Source: Anaerofilum faecale (GTDB lineage Bacteria; Bacillota; Clostridia; Oscillospirales; Ruminococcaceae). From it: a stretch of 64,000 nt of DNA. Numbering within the stretch: the first letter of the stretch is position 1; each line of letters opens with the position of its first letter. The notes below the pieces were generated by a model, which was given only the letters and a program-made list of their open reading frames with translations, did no database searches and had not been told where the DNA came from. The DNA lies in assembly GCA_019114265.1 (NCBI GenBank), contig DXFV01000033.1, forward strand, positions 124,001 through 188,000, in the 5' to 3' direction. Positions 25,143 to 32,076 of this stretch are shown here, piece after piece. Position numbers and translations under genes: made by a program.

Positions 25143-27054
25143 AGCAAAGACCGCCGGCTTCTGCTTTGGGGTGGATCGGGCGGTCACCCTCACCTACGAT
25201 CTGGTGAACCAGGGCCGCAGGGTGGCCACGCTGGGCCCGCTCATCCATAACCCCCAGTGCGTGGCCGACCTGGCCGCGCGGGGGGTGGTCACCGCCGACA
25301 CCGTGGAGGACATCCCCGAAGGATACGAGGCGGTCATCCGCAGCCACGGTGTGTCCGCCGCGGTGGAGCGGCAGCTGCGCGCCCGCTGTGCGGCGGTCCA
25401 CGACGCCACCTGCCCCTTCGTGGCAAAGATCCACCGCATTGCGCGCCGGGCCAGCGAAGAGGGAAAACTGCTGCTGGTGGCCGGCGACGCCGCCCATCCG
25501 GAGGTGCAGGGGATCGTGGGCCACACCGACGGCGAGGTGTTCGTGTTCGGCGATCTGGCCGCTTTGCAGGCGTTTTCCACTCCCGAAAATTGCCAAAAAC
25601 CGGCTTTTGTGGTTGCACAAACCACATTTCAGGTGACAAAATGGGAAGAATGTTCAGAGTTTCTGAAAAAAGCCTATACAAACGCCGCGATTTTTGATAC
25701 AATATGTAATGCAACATCGGCGAGGCAAAAAGAGGCGGAGGAGCTCAGCCGTCGGTGCGACCTCATGGTCGTCATCGGCGGTCACCACTCCTCCAATACC
25801 CAAAAGCTGGTAAGCGTTGCCAGGCGCTTCACCCGGGCTGTGGCGGTGGAAACCGCCGGCGAGCTTTCGCCCGCACAGCTGCGGGGGGTGCACCGGGCAG
25901 GGGTTACGGCCGGGGCCTCCACGCCATCGTCTGTAATTGAGGAGGTACTTGACAGAATGAGCGATGTAATTCGTGAAGAGGAACTGAGCTTCGAGGAAAT
26001 GATCAACGGTGATTCCATGAAGCCGGTCCGCGCTGGCGATATTGTGAAAGGAGTCGTGACCCGCGTCCTGCCCAACGAGATCCAGGTTGACATTGACGGC
26101 AAACAGACCGGTATTGTGAAATTCGACGATTTCACCGACGACGCCAGCGTCCAGCTGAGTGAGGCTGTGAAGGAGGGCGAGGAGCTGGAGCTGTATGTGC
26201 TGAACGTGCGCGACCAGGAAGGCATCGCCAATCTGAGCCGTAAGAAGCTGGAAGAGAACAAGGGCCGCCAGGAAGTGCGCGAGGCCGCCGAGAACGGCAC
26301 CGTGCTGGAAGGCGACGTGACCGAGGTCAACAAGGGCGGCCTGGTGGTAAAGGTGAAGGGCGTGCGTGTATTCGTTCCCGCTTCCCAGACCACTCTGCGC
26401 CGCAACGAGGACTACACCACCATGGACAAGCAGAAGGTGCAGCTGGTGATCAAGGAGTACAATCCTCCCCGCCGCATCGTTGGCTCCATCCGTGAGGTGC
26501 TGGCTGCCGAGGCCGACGCCAAGCGCGCCGCTTTCTGGGAGACCGTGGAAGAGGGCAAGACCTACACCGGCGTTGTCAAGAGCCTGACCAGCTACGGCGC
26601 TTTTGTCGACATCGGCGGCGTGGACGGCCTGGTGCACATCAGCGAGCTGAGCTGGAACCGCATCAAGCATCCCAGCGAGGTTGTGAATGTGGGCGACACC
26701 GTTGAGGTGTACGTGAAGGCTCTGGACCGCGAGAACCAGAAGGTTTCTCTGGGCTACAAGAAGATGGAAGACAACCCCTGGGAGAAGCTGAAGAACGAGT
26801 ATCCCATCGGCAGCATCTTCACCGCCCCCGTGGTCAGCCTGACCAAGTTCGGTGCTTTCGTCCGCATCCTGCCCGGCGTGGACGGCCTGGTGCACATCAG
26901 CGAGATCTCCAACGAGCGCGTGGAGAAGGTGCAGGATGTGCTGAAGGTGGGCGACGAAGTCACCGTGAAGCTGCTGGACGTCGACTTCGACAAGAAGCGC
27001 ATCAGCCTGTCCATGAAGGCTGCTGTCGCCGACGAGGAGACCGACGCCGAATAA
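25129..27054 (+). CDS. ispH: IspH - ribosomal protein S1 fusion
   Basis: Two proteins in one 641-residue frame. Residues 1-276 are 4-hydroxy-3-methylbut-2-enyl diphosphate reductase, the last MEP-pathway enzyme, with 4Fe-4S cysteines in GFCFGVDRA, HDATCPF and TICNATSARQ, and the end GASTPSSVIEEVLDRM. Residues 277-641 are a four-repeat S1 protein; repeats three and four show SYGAFVDIGGVDGLVHISEL and FGAFVRILPGVDGLVHISEI. Such fusions are known in Clostridia. Codon use shifts at the joint: the S1 half uses the GTT/GCT/CGT style of highly expressed genes. An internal ribosome site at the joint could yield free S1. It ends at a strong terminator. Confidence 0.94.
   Translation: MEIIKAKTAGFCFGVDRAVTLTYDLVNQGRRVATLGPLIHNPQCVADLAARGVVTADTVEDIPEGYEAVIRSHGVSAAVERQLRARCAAVHDATCPFVAKIHRIARRASEEGKLLLVAGDAAHPEVQGIVGHTDGEVFVFGDLAALQAFSTPENCQKPAFVVAQTTFQVTKWEECSEFLKKAYTNAAIFDTICNATSARQKEAEELSRRCDLMVVIGGHHSSNTQKLVSVARRFTRAVAVETAGELSPAQLRGVHRAGVTAGASTPSSVIEEVLDRMSDVIREEELSFEEMINGDSMKPVRAGDIVKGVVTRVLPNEIQVDIDGKQTGIVKFDDFTDDASVQLSEAVKEGEELELYVLNVRDQEGIANLSRKKLEENKGRQEVREAAENGTVLEGDVTEVNKGGLVVKVKGVRVFVPASQTTLRRNEDYTTMDKQKVQLVIKEYNPPRRIVGSIREVLAAEADAKRAAFWETVEEGKTYTGVVKSLTSYGAFVDIGGVDGLVHISELSWNRIKHPSEVVNVGDTVEVYVKALDRENQKVSLGYKKMEDNPWEKLKNEYPIGSIFTAPVVSLTKFGAFVRILPGVDGLVHISEISNERVEKVQDVLKVGDEVTVKLLDVDFDKKRISLSMKAAVADEETDAE
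25939..25959 (+). promoter_or_regulatory. Internal ribosome-binding site and ATG at the IspH-S1 joint
   Basis: GAGGAGG at 25939-25945, 11 bases before an in-frame ATG at 25957 (codon 277), exactly where the S1 part begins. It would produce a 365-residue S1 protein. The bases also encode the conserved EEV of IspH, so coincidence is possible. Confidence 0.45.
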
Positions 27055-27078
27055 GCGATCGTTTTCGGTGTGATACAG

Positions 27079-27117
27079 CTCCCGGTATGCCGCTTTGCGG
27101 TGTGCCGGGAGTTTTTT
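27079..27117 (+). terminator. Intrinsic terminator after ispH-rpsA
   Basis: Fourteen-pair stem (CTCCCGGTATGCCG with CGGTGTGCCGGGAG, G-T pairs allowed), CTTTG loop, then TTTTTT. Confidence 0.95.
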
Positions 27118-27161
27118 GTGTGAAAAATGGGCGGCACACCCGGTCATTTTTGCGCAAACCC

Positions 27162-27190
27162 TTGTAAAATGCTGGAAAAATGGGTATGAT
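27162..27190 (+). promoter_or_regulatory. Promoter of the FMN-binding lipoprotein gene
   Basis: TTGTAA at 27162-27167 and TATGAT at 27185-27190, 17 bases apart. Confidence 0.6.
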
Positions 27191-27242
27191 ATATACGGAT
27201 GACTGTTTGTTATAAATCTGTAAACAGGGAGATACACCGATC

Positions 27243-27638
27243 ATGAGATCCAAAAAGCAAACGTTGGCCGCGGCTCTGCTGGCGGCGGGTGTGCTGATCA
27301 TCGGCGTCGGCAGCTGTGCCGCCCCCTATCTGCCCAAGCCCACTACGCTGTACAAGGACGGCGTGTATACCGGCGAGGCGGAGGGAATGATGGGGCCGCT
27401 GACGGTCGAGGTCACCATCGACAAAGGTGCGATCGTAAATGTGGTGCTGAAAGACCACCACGAAACACAGGGGTATTACGAAAAAGCCGAGCTCTGGGTC
27501 GTTTCTTCGATCCTGGAACAGCAGACCACCGAAGTGGACGCGGTGTCTGGAGCAACCTATACGTCCAGAGCCATCAAGAATGCCGTGCAGGATGCGCTGC
27601 GCGATGCGCGCATCTGGCGTGTGACCGGAGAGGAGTGA
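27243..27638 (+). CDS. FMN-binding domain lipoprotein
   Basis: A 131-residue exported protein: a basic N-terminus, a hydrophobic stretch and a lipobox-like GVGSC with Cys25, then one FMN_bind domain (KDGVYTGEAEGMMGPLTVEV). The segment DAVSGATYTS at 99-108 fits the covalent flavinylation motif (target Thr105), as in RnfG/NqrC and extracellular flavoproteins. It may take electrons at the cell surface or serve an extracellular reductase. No ApbE flavin transferase is encoded nearby. The short gene at 27644 follows closely. Confidence 0.85.
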   Translation: MRSKKQTLAAALLAAGVLIIGVGSCAAPYLPKPTTLYKDGVYTGEAEGMMGPLTVEVTIDKGAIVNVVLKDHHETQGYYEKAELWVVSSILEQQTTEVDAVSGATYTSRAIKNAVQDALRDARIWRVTGEE

Positions 27639-27643
27639 CCAGA

Positions 27644-27760
27644 ATGCATCGTGGAATTGCTGTTACCGGACTGGTATTGGGAATTGTGGGCTGTGTGCTG
27701 TCGGCCTGTGCCATCATATTTGGCAGCATCGGCCTTGGACGCGGCCGTATTGAGCTGTAA
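27644..27760 (+). CDS. Small membrane protein, 38 residues
   Basis: A short frame (MHRGIAVTGLVLGIVGCVLS onward, ending GLGRGRIEL) that is almost wholly one hydrophobic helix with a basic C-terminus. AGGAG lies eight bases before the ATG, and it starts five bases after the FMN-binding gene, in the same unit. The Gly-rich helix recalls half of a DUF4190-type membrane domain. It could anchor or partner the flavin lipoprotein. No homology can be asserted. Confidence 0.55.
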   Translation: MHRGIAVTGLVLGIVGCVLSACAIIFGSIGLGRGRIEL

Positions 27761-27785
27761 ACACAAATAACAGGGAGGAAACAAG

Positions 27786-28454
27786 ATGACCCGCAACGAG
27801 ATTTTGTCCCGTGTGGACCATACGCTGCTGAAACCCGAGGCCACCTGGGCCGACATTCGCCGTCTGTGCGATGAGGCGGTGGAAAATCACACGGCTTCCA
27901 TCTGCATCAATCCCGGCTATGTGGCCCGTGCCGCCGCCTACCTGGACGGCCGTGTGCCGGTGTGCACGGTGGTGGGCTTCCCTCTGGGCGCCACCGACAC
28001 CGCCACCAAAGTATTTGAAGCCAAAACCGCCGTGGAGAACGGCGCCGCCGAGGTGGATATGGTGATCAACATCGGCGCGCTGAAGGCCGGCGAACACGAC
28101 TATGTGCGCAACGAGATCGCCGCCATCAAACAGGCCATCGGCGACAAGGTGCTGAAAGTGATCATCGAGACCTGCCTGCTCACCGACGCCGAAAAGGAGA
28201 TCATGTGCGACCTGGTGTGTGAGGCGGGCGCCGACTACATCAAGACCTCCACCGGCTTCTCCACCGGCGGGGCCACCTTCGACGACATCCGTCTGTTCAG
28301 CCGCTGCGTCAAGGGCCGCTGCAAGATCAAAGCCGCCGGCGGGATCCGCTCGGTGGAGGACATGGAGGAGTTCATCCGCCTGGGCGCCGATCGTCTGGGC
28401 ACCTCCAGCGCCATCAAGATCCTGAACCAGCAGGACACCGGCGGCGCCTACTAA
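27786..28454 (+). CDS. deoC: Deoxyribose-phosphate aldolase
   Basis: Cleaves 2-deoxyribose-5-phosphate to glyceraldehyde-3-phosphate and acetaldehyde in deoxynucleoside salvage. The 222-residue TIM barrel has DHTLLKPEATW, VCTVVGFPLG, EVDMVINIGALKAG, KVIIETCLL (catalytic lysine region) and ADYIKTSTGFS (Schiff-base lysine). No other deo genes adjoin. GGGAGGAAAC precedes the ATG and a terminator follows. Confidence 0.96.
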   Translation: MTRNEILSRVDHTLLKPEATWADIRRLCDEAVENHTASICINPGYVARAAAYLDGRVPVCTVVGFPLGATDTATKVFEAKTAVENGAAEVDMVINIGALKAGEHDYVRNEIAAIKQAIGDKVLKVIIETCLLTDAEKEIMCDLVCEAGADYIKTSTGFSTGGATFDDIRLFSRCVKGRCKIKAAGGIRSVEDMEEFIRLGADRLGTSSAIKILNQQDTGGAY

Positions 28455-28465
28455 ACTGCATCCAA

Positions 28466-28509
28466 ACGGGCGTTTTTTCGGGGATTTCCCGGGAAAACGC
28501 CCGTCTTTT
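28466..28509 (+). terminator. Intrinsic terminator after deoC
   Basis: ACGGGCGTTTT and AAAACGCCCGT form an 11-pair stem, followed by CTTTTC. Confidence 0.85.
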
Positions 28510-28531
28510 CTGACAAATGTCAAATTCCCTC

Positions 28532-28560
28532 TTGCAAAAACTACACTAAAATGGTATAAA
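28532..28560 (+). promoter_or_regulatory. Promoter of the copper ATPase gene
   Basis: TTGCAA at 28532-28537 and TATAAA at 28555-28560 with a 17-base spacer. ACTACACT lies in the spacer but no full CopY-type palindrome is seen. Confidence 0.6.
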
Positions 28561-28613
28561 TTAAAGGAGCGAACCCAATATTAAGCAGAAGACCAAACAC
28601 AGGGGGGAGATAT

Positions 28614-31193
28614 GTGAAAGAGAACTATCGGGTCACCGGCATGACCTGCGCTGCCTGCAGCGCCGCCGTGGAGCGCGCGGTGAAAAAGGTGCCCGGCGTG
28701 CAAAAGGCCGAGGTGAACCTGCTGGACGGCAGCATGGTGGCCGAATACGACGAGGAAAAAACCAACGCGCAGAGCATCATCCGTGCGGTGGAGCAGGCGG
28801 GCTATGGCGCGTCGCTGCCGTCGGCGAAGGCGTCCGCCGCCGCGCCGGCGGAAGACCCGCAGAAAGCACAGCAGGCAGAGCTGCACAGCATGAAGGTGCG
28901 GCTGGCGGTATCGTTTGCGTTTCTGATTCCGCTGATGTGGGTGAGCATGGGCCACATGATGGGCCTTCCGCTGCCGGCGTTTCTGTCCGGCATGGAGGGC
29001 GCGATCCCCTTTGCGCTCACCCAGCTGCTGCTCACGCTGCCCATCCTGTATGTCAACCGCAAATACTACCAGGTGGGCTATAAAACGCTGCTGCACGGCA
29101 GCCCGAATATGGACAGCCTCATCGCCATCGGTTCCACGGCGGCGGTGGTGTACGGCATCTTCGCGCTCTACCGCATGGGCTGGGCGATGGGGACCGGCGA
29201 CATGGCCACCGTGGAAAAATACCACATGGACCTCTACTTCGAGTCGGCGGGCACCATCCTCACCCTGATCACGCTGGGCAAATTCCTCGAAGCCCGCGCC
29301 AAGGGAAAGACCGGCGCGGCCATCCGGGCGCTGCTGGATCTCGCCCCCAAGACGGCGCTGGTGGTGCGCGACGGAGCCGAGGTGGAGATCCCGGCCGAGC
29401 AGGTGCAGCCGGGCGACGTGGTGGCGATCCGTCCGGGCATGCGGATCCCGGTGGACGGCACCGTGCTGGACGGCAGTTCGGCGGTGGACGAGTCGGCCAT
29501 CACCGGCGAGAGTATCCCGGTGGAAAAGCAGCCGGGCAGCCGGGTCATCGCCGCCACCATCAACAAATCGGGCGCCTTCACCTTCCGCGCCGAGCAGGTG
29601 GGAGAGGACACCACCCTGGCGCGCATCGTTGAGCTGGTGCGCCAGGCGGGGGCCGGCAAAGCTCCCATCGCCAAACTGGCCGACCGGGTCAGCGGCGTGT
29701 TCGTGCCGGTGGTGATCGGCATTGCGGTGCTGGCGTTTGCGGTGTGGATGCTGGCCGGGCAGAGCCTGGAATTTGCGCTGTCCCGCGGTATTGCGGTGCT
29801 GGTCATCAGCTGTCCGTGCGCGCTGGGCCTGGCCACGCCGGTGGCCATCATGGTGGGCACCGGAAAAGCGGCGCGGCTGGGCATTCTGTTCCACAACGCC
29901 GAGGCGCTGGAAAACGCCCACCGCATCGACACGGTGGTGCTGGATAAGACCGGCACCATCACCGAAGGCCGCCCGCAGGTCACCGACATCGCCCCCGCCG
30001 GGGGAACGGCCGACGAGCTGCTGGCCGCCGCCGCGAGCCTGGAGCACAGCAGCGAGCATCCGCTGGCCGAGGCGATCGTGGAATACGCCGCTGCCCGGGA
30101 CCTCCCCGTGCGCCCGGTGAGCGGCTTTGCCGCCCTGCCCGGCCGCGGCCTGCGCGCTGTGCTGGACGGCAGGCAGTGGCTTGCCGGCAACGCCCGCCTG
30201 ATGCAGGAGGAGGGCGTGGAGCTGGGCGAGGCGTCCGCCCGGGCCGACGAGCTGGCCGAACAGGGCAAGACCCCGCTCTTCTTCGCCTGTGAAGGACGCC
30301 TTGCCGGTGTGATCGCGGTGGCGGATGTGGTCAAGTCCACCAGCGCCGCCGCCATCCGGGAGCTGTCCCGCATGGGCGTGGACGTCTGGATGCTCACCGG
30401 CGACAACGCCCGCACGGCCGAAGCCATCCGCCGCCAGCTGGACATCCCGCACGTACAGGCGGAGGTGCTCCCGCAGGACAAAGAGGAAGCCGTGCGCCGC
30501 TTGCAGAAGGAAGGCCGCCGGGTGGCGATGGTGGGCGACGGGATCAACGACGCCCCCGCGCTGGTGCGTGCCGACGTGGGCATTGCCATCGGAGCGGGCA
30601 CCGACGTGGCCATTGAATCGGCCGACGTGGTGCTGATGAAGAGCGACCTGTGGGACGTGGTCACCGCACTGCGCCTGTCCCGCAGCGTCATCCGCAACAT
30701 CCGCGAAAATCTGTTCTGGGCCTTTTTCTACAACGCGGTGGGCATTCCGCTGGCCGCCGGTGCGCTGTGGCCGGCGTTCCATCTGGCGCTGAACCCGATG
30801 TTCGGCGCCGCCGCCATGAGCCTGTCGTCGGTGTGCGTGGTCAGCAACGCGCTGCGGCTGAACCTGTTCCGCGCAGGCACCCCGCAGCAGACCGAGACCG
30901 CCGCCGAAGCCCGGGACGTAACCGTCATCCCGCTGCCGGCCGCCCAGGCTGTGCAGCCCAAAATAGCAGGAGGAGATACAATGAAAAAGGTACTGCATGT
31001 AGAAGGCATGATGTGCGCGCACTGCAAGGCGCATGTGGAGAAGGCGCTGTCCGCCGTTCCCGGCGTGACCGAAGCGGTGGCCGATCTGGAATCCAAGACC
31101 GCCACCGTCACGCTGACCGCAGATGTGGCCGACGATGTGCTGTCTGCCGCCGTCACCGAGGCCGGATACACGGTCACCGGTGTGGACGCCTGA
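28614..31193 (+). CDS. copA: Copper-translocating P-type ATPase with N- and C-terminal metal-binding domains
   Basis: Exports Cu(I) using ATP. The 859-residue product has an N-terminal HMA domain (GMTCAACSAA, Cys12 and Cys15), eight membrane helices, the phosphatase-domain TGES, the metal-site CPC in ISCPCALGLATP, phosphorylated DKTGT, SEHPLAEA and GDGINDAP. Unusually a second HMA domain follows at the extreme C-terminus (GMMCAHCKAH, Cys801 and Cys804). The start is GTG with GGGGGGAGA before it. The C-terminal domain begins with its own ribosome site (next entry), so the gene looks like copA joined in frame to copZ. Confidence 0.95.
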   Translation: MKENYRVTGMTCAACSAAVERAVKKVPGVQKAEVNLLDGSMVAEYDEEKTNAQSIIRAVEQAGYGASLPSAKASAAAPAEDPQKAQQAELHSMKVRLAVSFAFLIPLMWVSMGHMMGLPLPAFLSGMEGAIPFALTQLLLTLPILYVNRKYYQVGYKTLLHGSPNMDSLIAIGSTAAVVYGIFALYRMGWAMGTGDMATVEKYHMDLYFESAGTILTLITLGKFLEARAKGKTGAAIRALLDLAPKTALVVRDGAEVEIPAEQVQPGDVVAIRPGMRIPVDGTVLDGSSAVDESAITGESIPVEKQPGSRVIAATINKSGAFTFRAEQVGEDTTLARIVELVRQAGAGKAPIAKLADRVSGVFVPVVIGIAVLAFAVWMLAGQSLEFALSRGIAVLVISCPCALGLATPVAIMVGTGKAARLGILFHNAEALENAHRIDTVVLDKTGTITEGRPQVTDIAPAGGTADELLAAAASLEHSSEHPLAEAIVEYAAARDLPVRPVSGFAALPGRGLRAVLDGRQWLAGNARLMQEEGVELGEASARADELAEQGKTPLFFACEGRLAGVIAVADVVKSTSAAAIRELSRMGVDVWMLTGDNARTAEAIRRQLDIPHVQAEVLPQDKEEAVRRLQKEGRRVAMVGDGINDAPALVRADVGIAIGAGTDVAIESADVVLMKSDLWDVVTALRLSRSVIRNIRENLFWAFFYNAVGIPLAAGALWPAFHLALNPMFGAAAMSLSSVCVVSNALRLNLFRAGTPQQTETAAEARDVTVIPLPAAQAVQPKIAGGDTMKKVLHVEGMMCAHCKAHVEKALSAVPGVTEAVADLESKTATVTLTADVADDVLSAAVTEAGYTVTGVDA
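30981..31193 (+). CDS. copZ: Internal CopZ-like copper chaperone frame inside copA
   Basis: In-frame ATG at codon 790 of copA starts MKKVLHVEGMMCAHCKAHVE, a complete 70-residue HMA copper chaperone with CAHC metal ligands. AGGAGGAG at 30968-30975 lies five bases upstream, as good as any gene start in the window, and it encodes the otherwise meaningless linker AGGD. This suggests that a once separate copZ lost the intervening stop codon and that free CopZ can still be made. Whether it is translated separately is inference. Confidence 0.55.
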   Translation: MKKVLHVEGMMCAHCKAHVEKALSAVPGVTEAVADLESKTATVTLTADVADDVLSAAVTEAGYTVTGVDA

Positions 31194-31207
31194 GCCAAAC
31201 GACAAAA

Positions 31208-31243
31208 GCCCGCCTTCGCGCTCTGCGAAAGGCGGGCCTTTTT
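31208..31243. terminator. Bidirectional terminator between copA and nitroreductase
   Basis: GCCCGCCTTCGC and GCGAAAGGCGGGC pair with one bulge; TTTTT follows on plus and TTTTG on minus, between convergent genes. Confidence 0.88.
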
Positions 31244-31254
31244 CTGCCCTGTAT

Positions 31255-31989
31255 TCACTTCCCGCGCATGAACTGGCGCAGGTATTCCTCCACCGACCGC
31301 GTCATCTCCCGCGAAAAGTCCGAATCGTATTTGCGCGCACAGAAGGCGGCGCACCAGTCCTCAAACCCCTGTGCCCCGGTCCTGCCCGCCAGCATCGCGC
31401 GCAGCTCCTGCCCGTCCATGCAGCGGTAGGCGTTGGTGTGCACGATCTGTTCCATCGGGCAGCGGGCGGGTTTGGGGCGCTCCCGCTGCTGGCGGGTGGG
31501 CCAGCCGAACACCAGCATCGCGGCGGGGAACACGTAGTCGGGCAGGTGCAGCAGTTCCCGCTGCCGCTCGCAGTTTTCCATCACGTCGCCGATGTAGCAG
31601 GAGCCGATCCCCAGGCTCTCCGCCGCCACCACGGCGTTCTGGGCCGCGATGGCGGCGTCGGTCACCGCCAGCAGCAGGTCGCCTGCCCCGGGCGCGCGGG
31701 GCGTGCAGCCGGCTTCGCGGTAGGCGTCCAGCCACTTTTTGCAGTCGGCGCAGAAAATCAGCACCATCGGCGCCTTTGCGATAAAGGGCTGGTGGTCGCA
31801 GGTGATCGAAAGCGCCTGTTTCAGAAGGGGGTCGGTGATGTCCAGAATGGTGTACAGCTGCTGGTTCCCGGCGGTGGGGGTCTGTACGGCGGCTTCCAGG
31901 ATCTGCTGTTTCAGCTCTTCCGGAATGGGCCGGTCCTCAAACGCACGCACCGACTTGCGCGCATACAGGCTTTGCAGGATGGGATTCAT
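31255..31989 (-). CDS. Nitroreductase family protein
   Basis: FMN-dependent reductase, 244 residues. YARKSVRAFEDRPIPEELK at the start and TPTAGNQQLYTILDI are the flavin-site signatures, with AAQNAVVAAESLGIGSCYIG in the middle. The C-terminal 60 residues extend beyond the minimal fold and contain cysteines (DWCAAFCARKYDS) that are not an obvious ferredoxin motif. Substrate unknown. It is 87 bases downstream of the BlaR1-like gene on the same strand and may be in its transcript. Confidence 0.88.
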   Translation of the reverse strand: MNPILQSLYARKSVRAFEDRPIPEELKQQILEAAVQTPTAGNQQLYTILDITDPLLKQALSITCDHQPFIAKAPMVLIFCADCKKWLDAYREAGCTPRAPGAGDLLLAVTDAAIAAQNAVVAAESLGIGSCYIGDVMENCERQRELLHLPDYVFPAAMLVFGWPTRQQRERPKPARCPMEQIVHTNAYRCMDGQELRAMLAGRTGAQGFEDWCAAFCARKYDSDFSREMTRSVEEYLRQFMRGK

Positions 31990-32076
31990 GGGTTCATGCC
32001 TTCTTTCCGCGGCGCTGTGCGCCGGCTCTCTTTGCCTTCTATTGTAGCAAACCCGCGCGGTGCAGGCAACGGAAAA

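Noticed and set aside
28581..31205. 874-codon open frame antisense to copA
   Set aside because: It mirrors the coding strand in GC-rich DNA, has a histidine/arginine/glycine-rich translation without domains, and no ribosome site. The plus-strand ATPase motifs are unambiguous.
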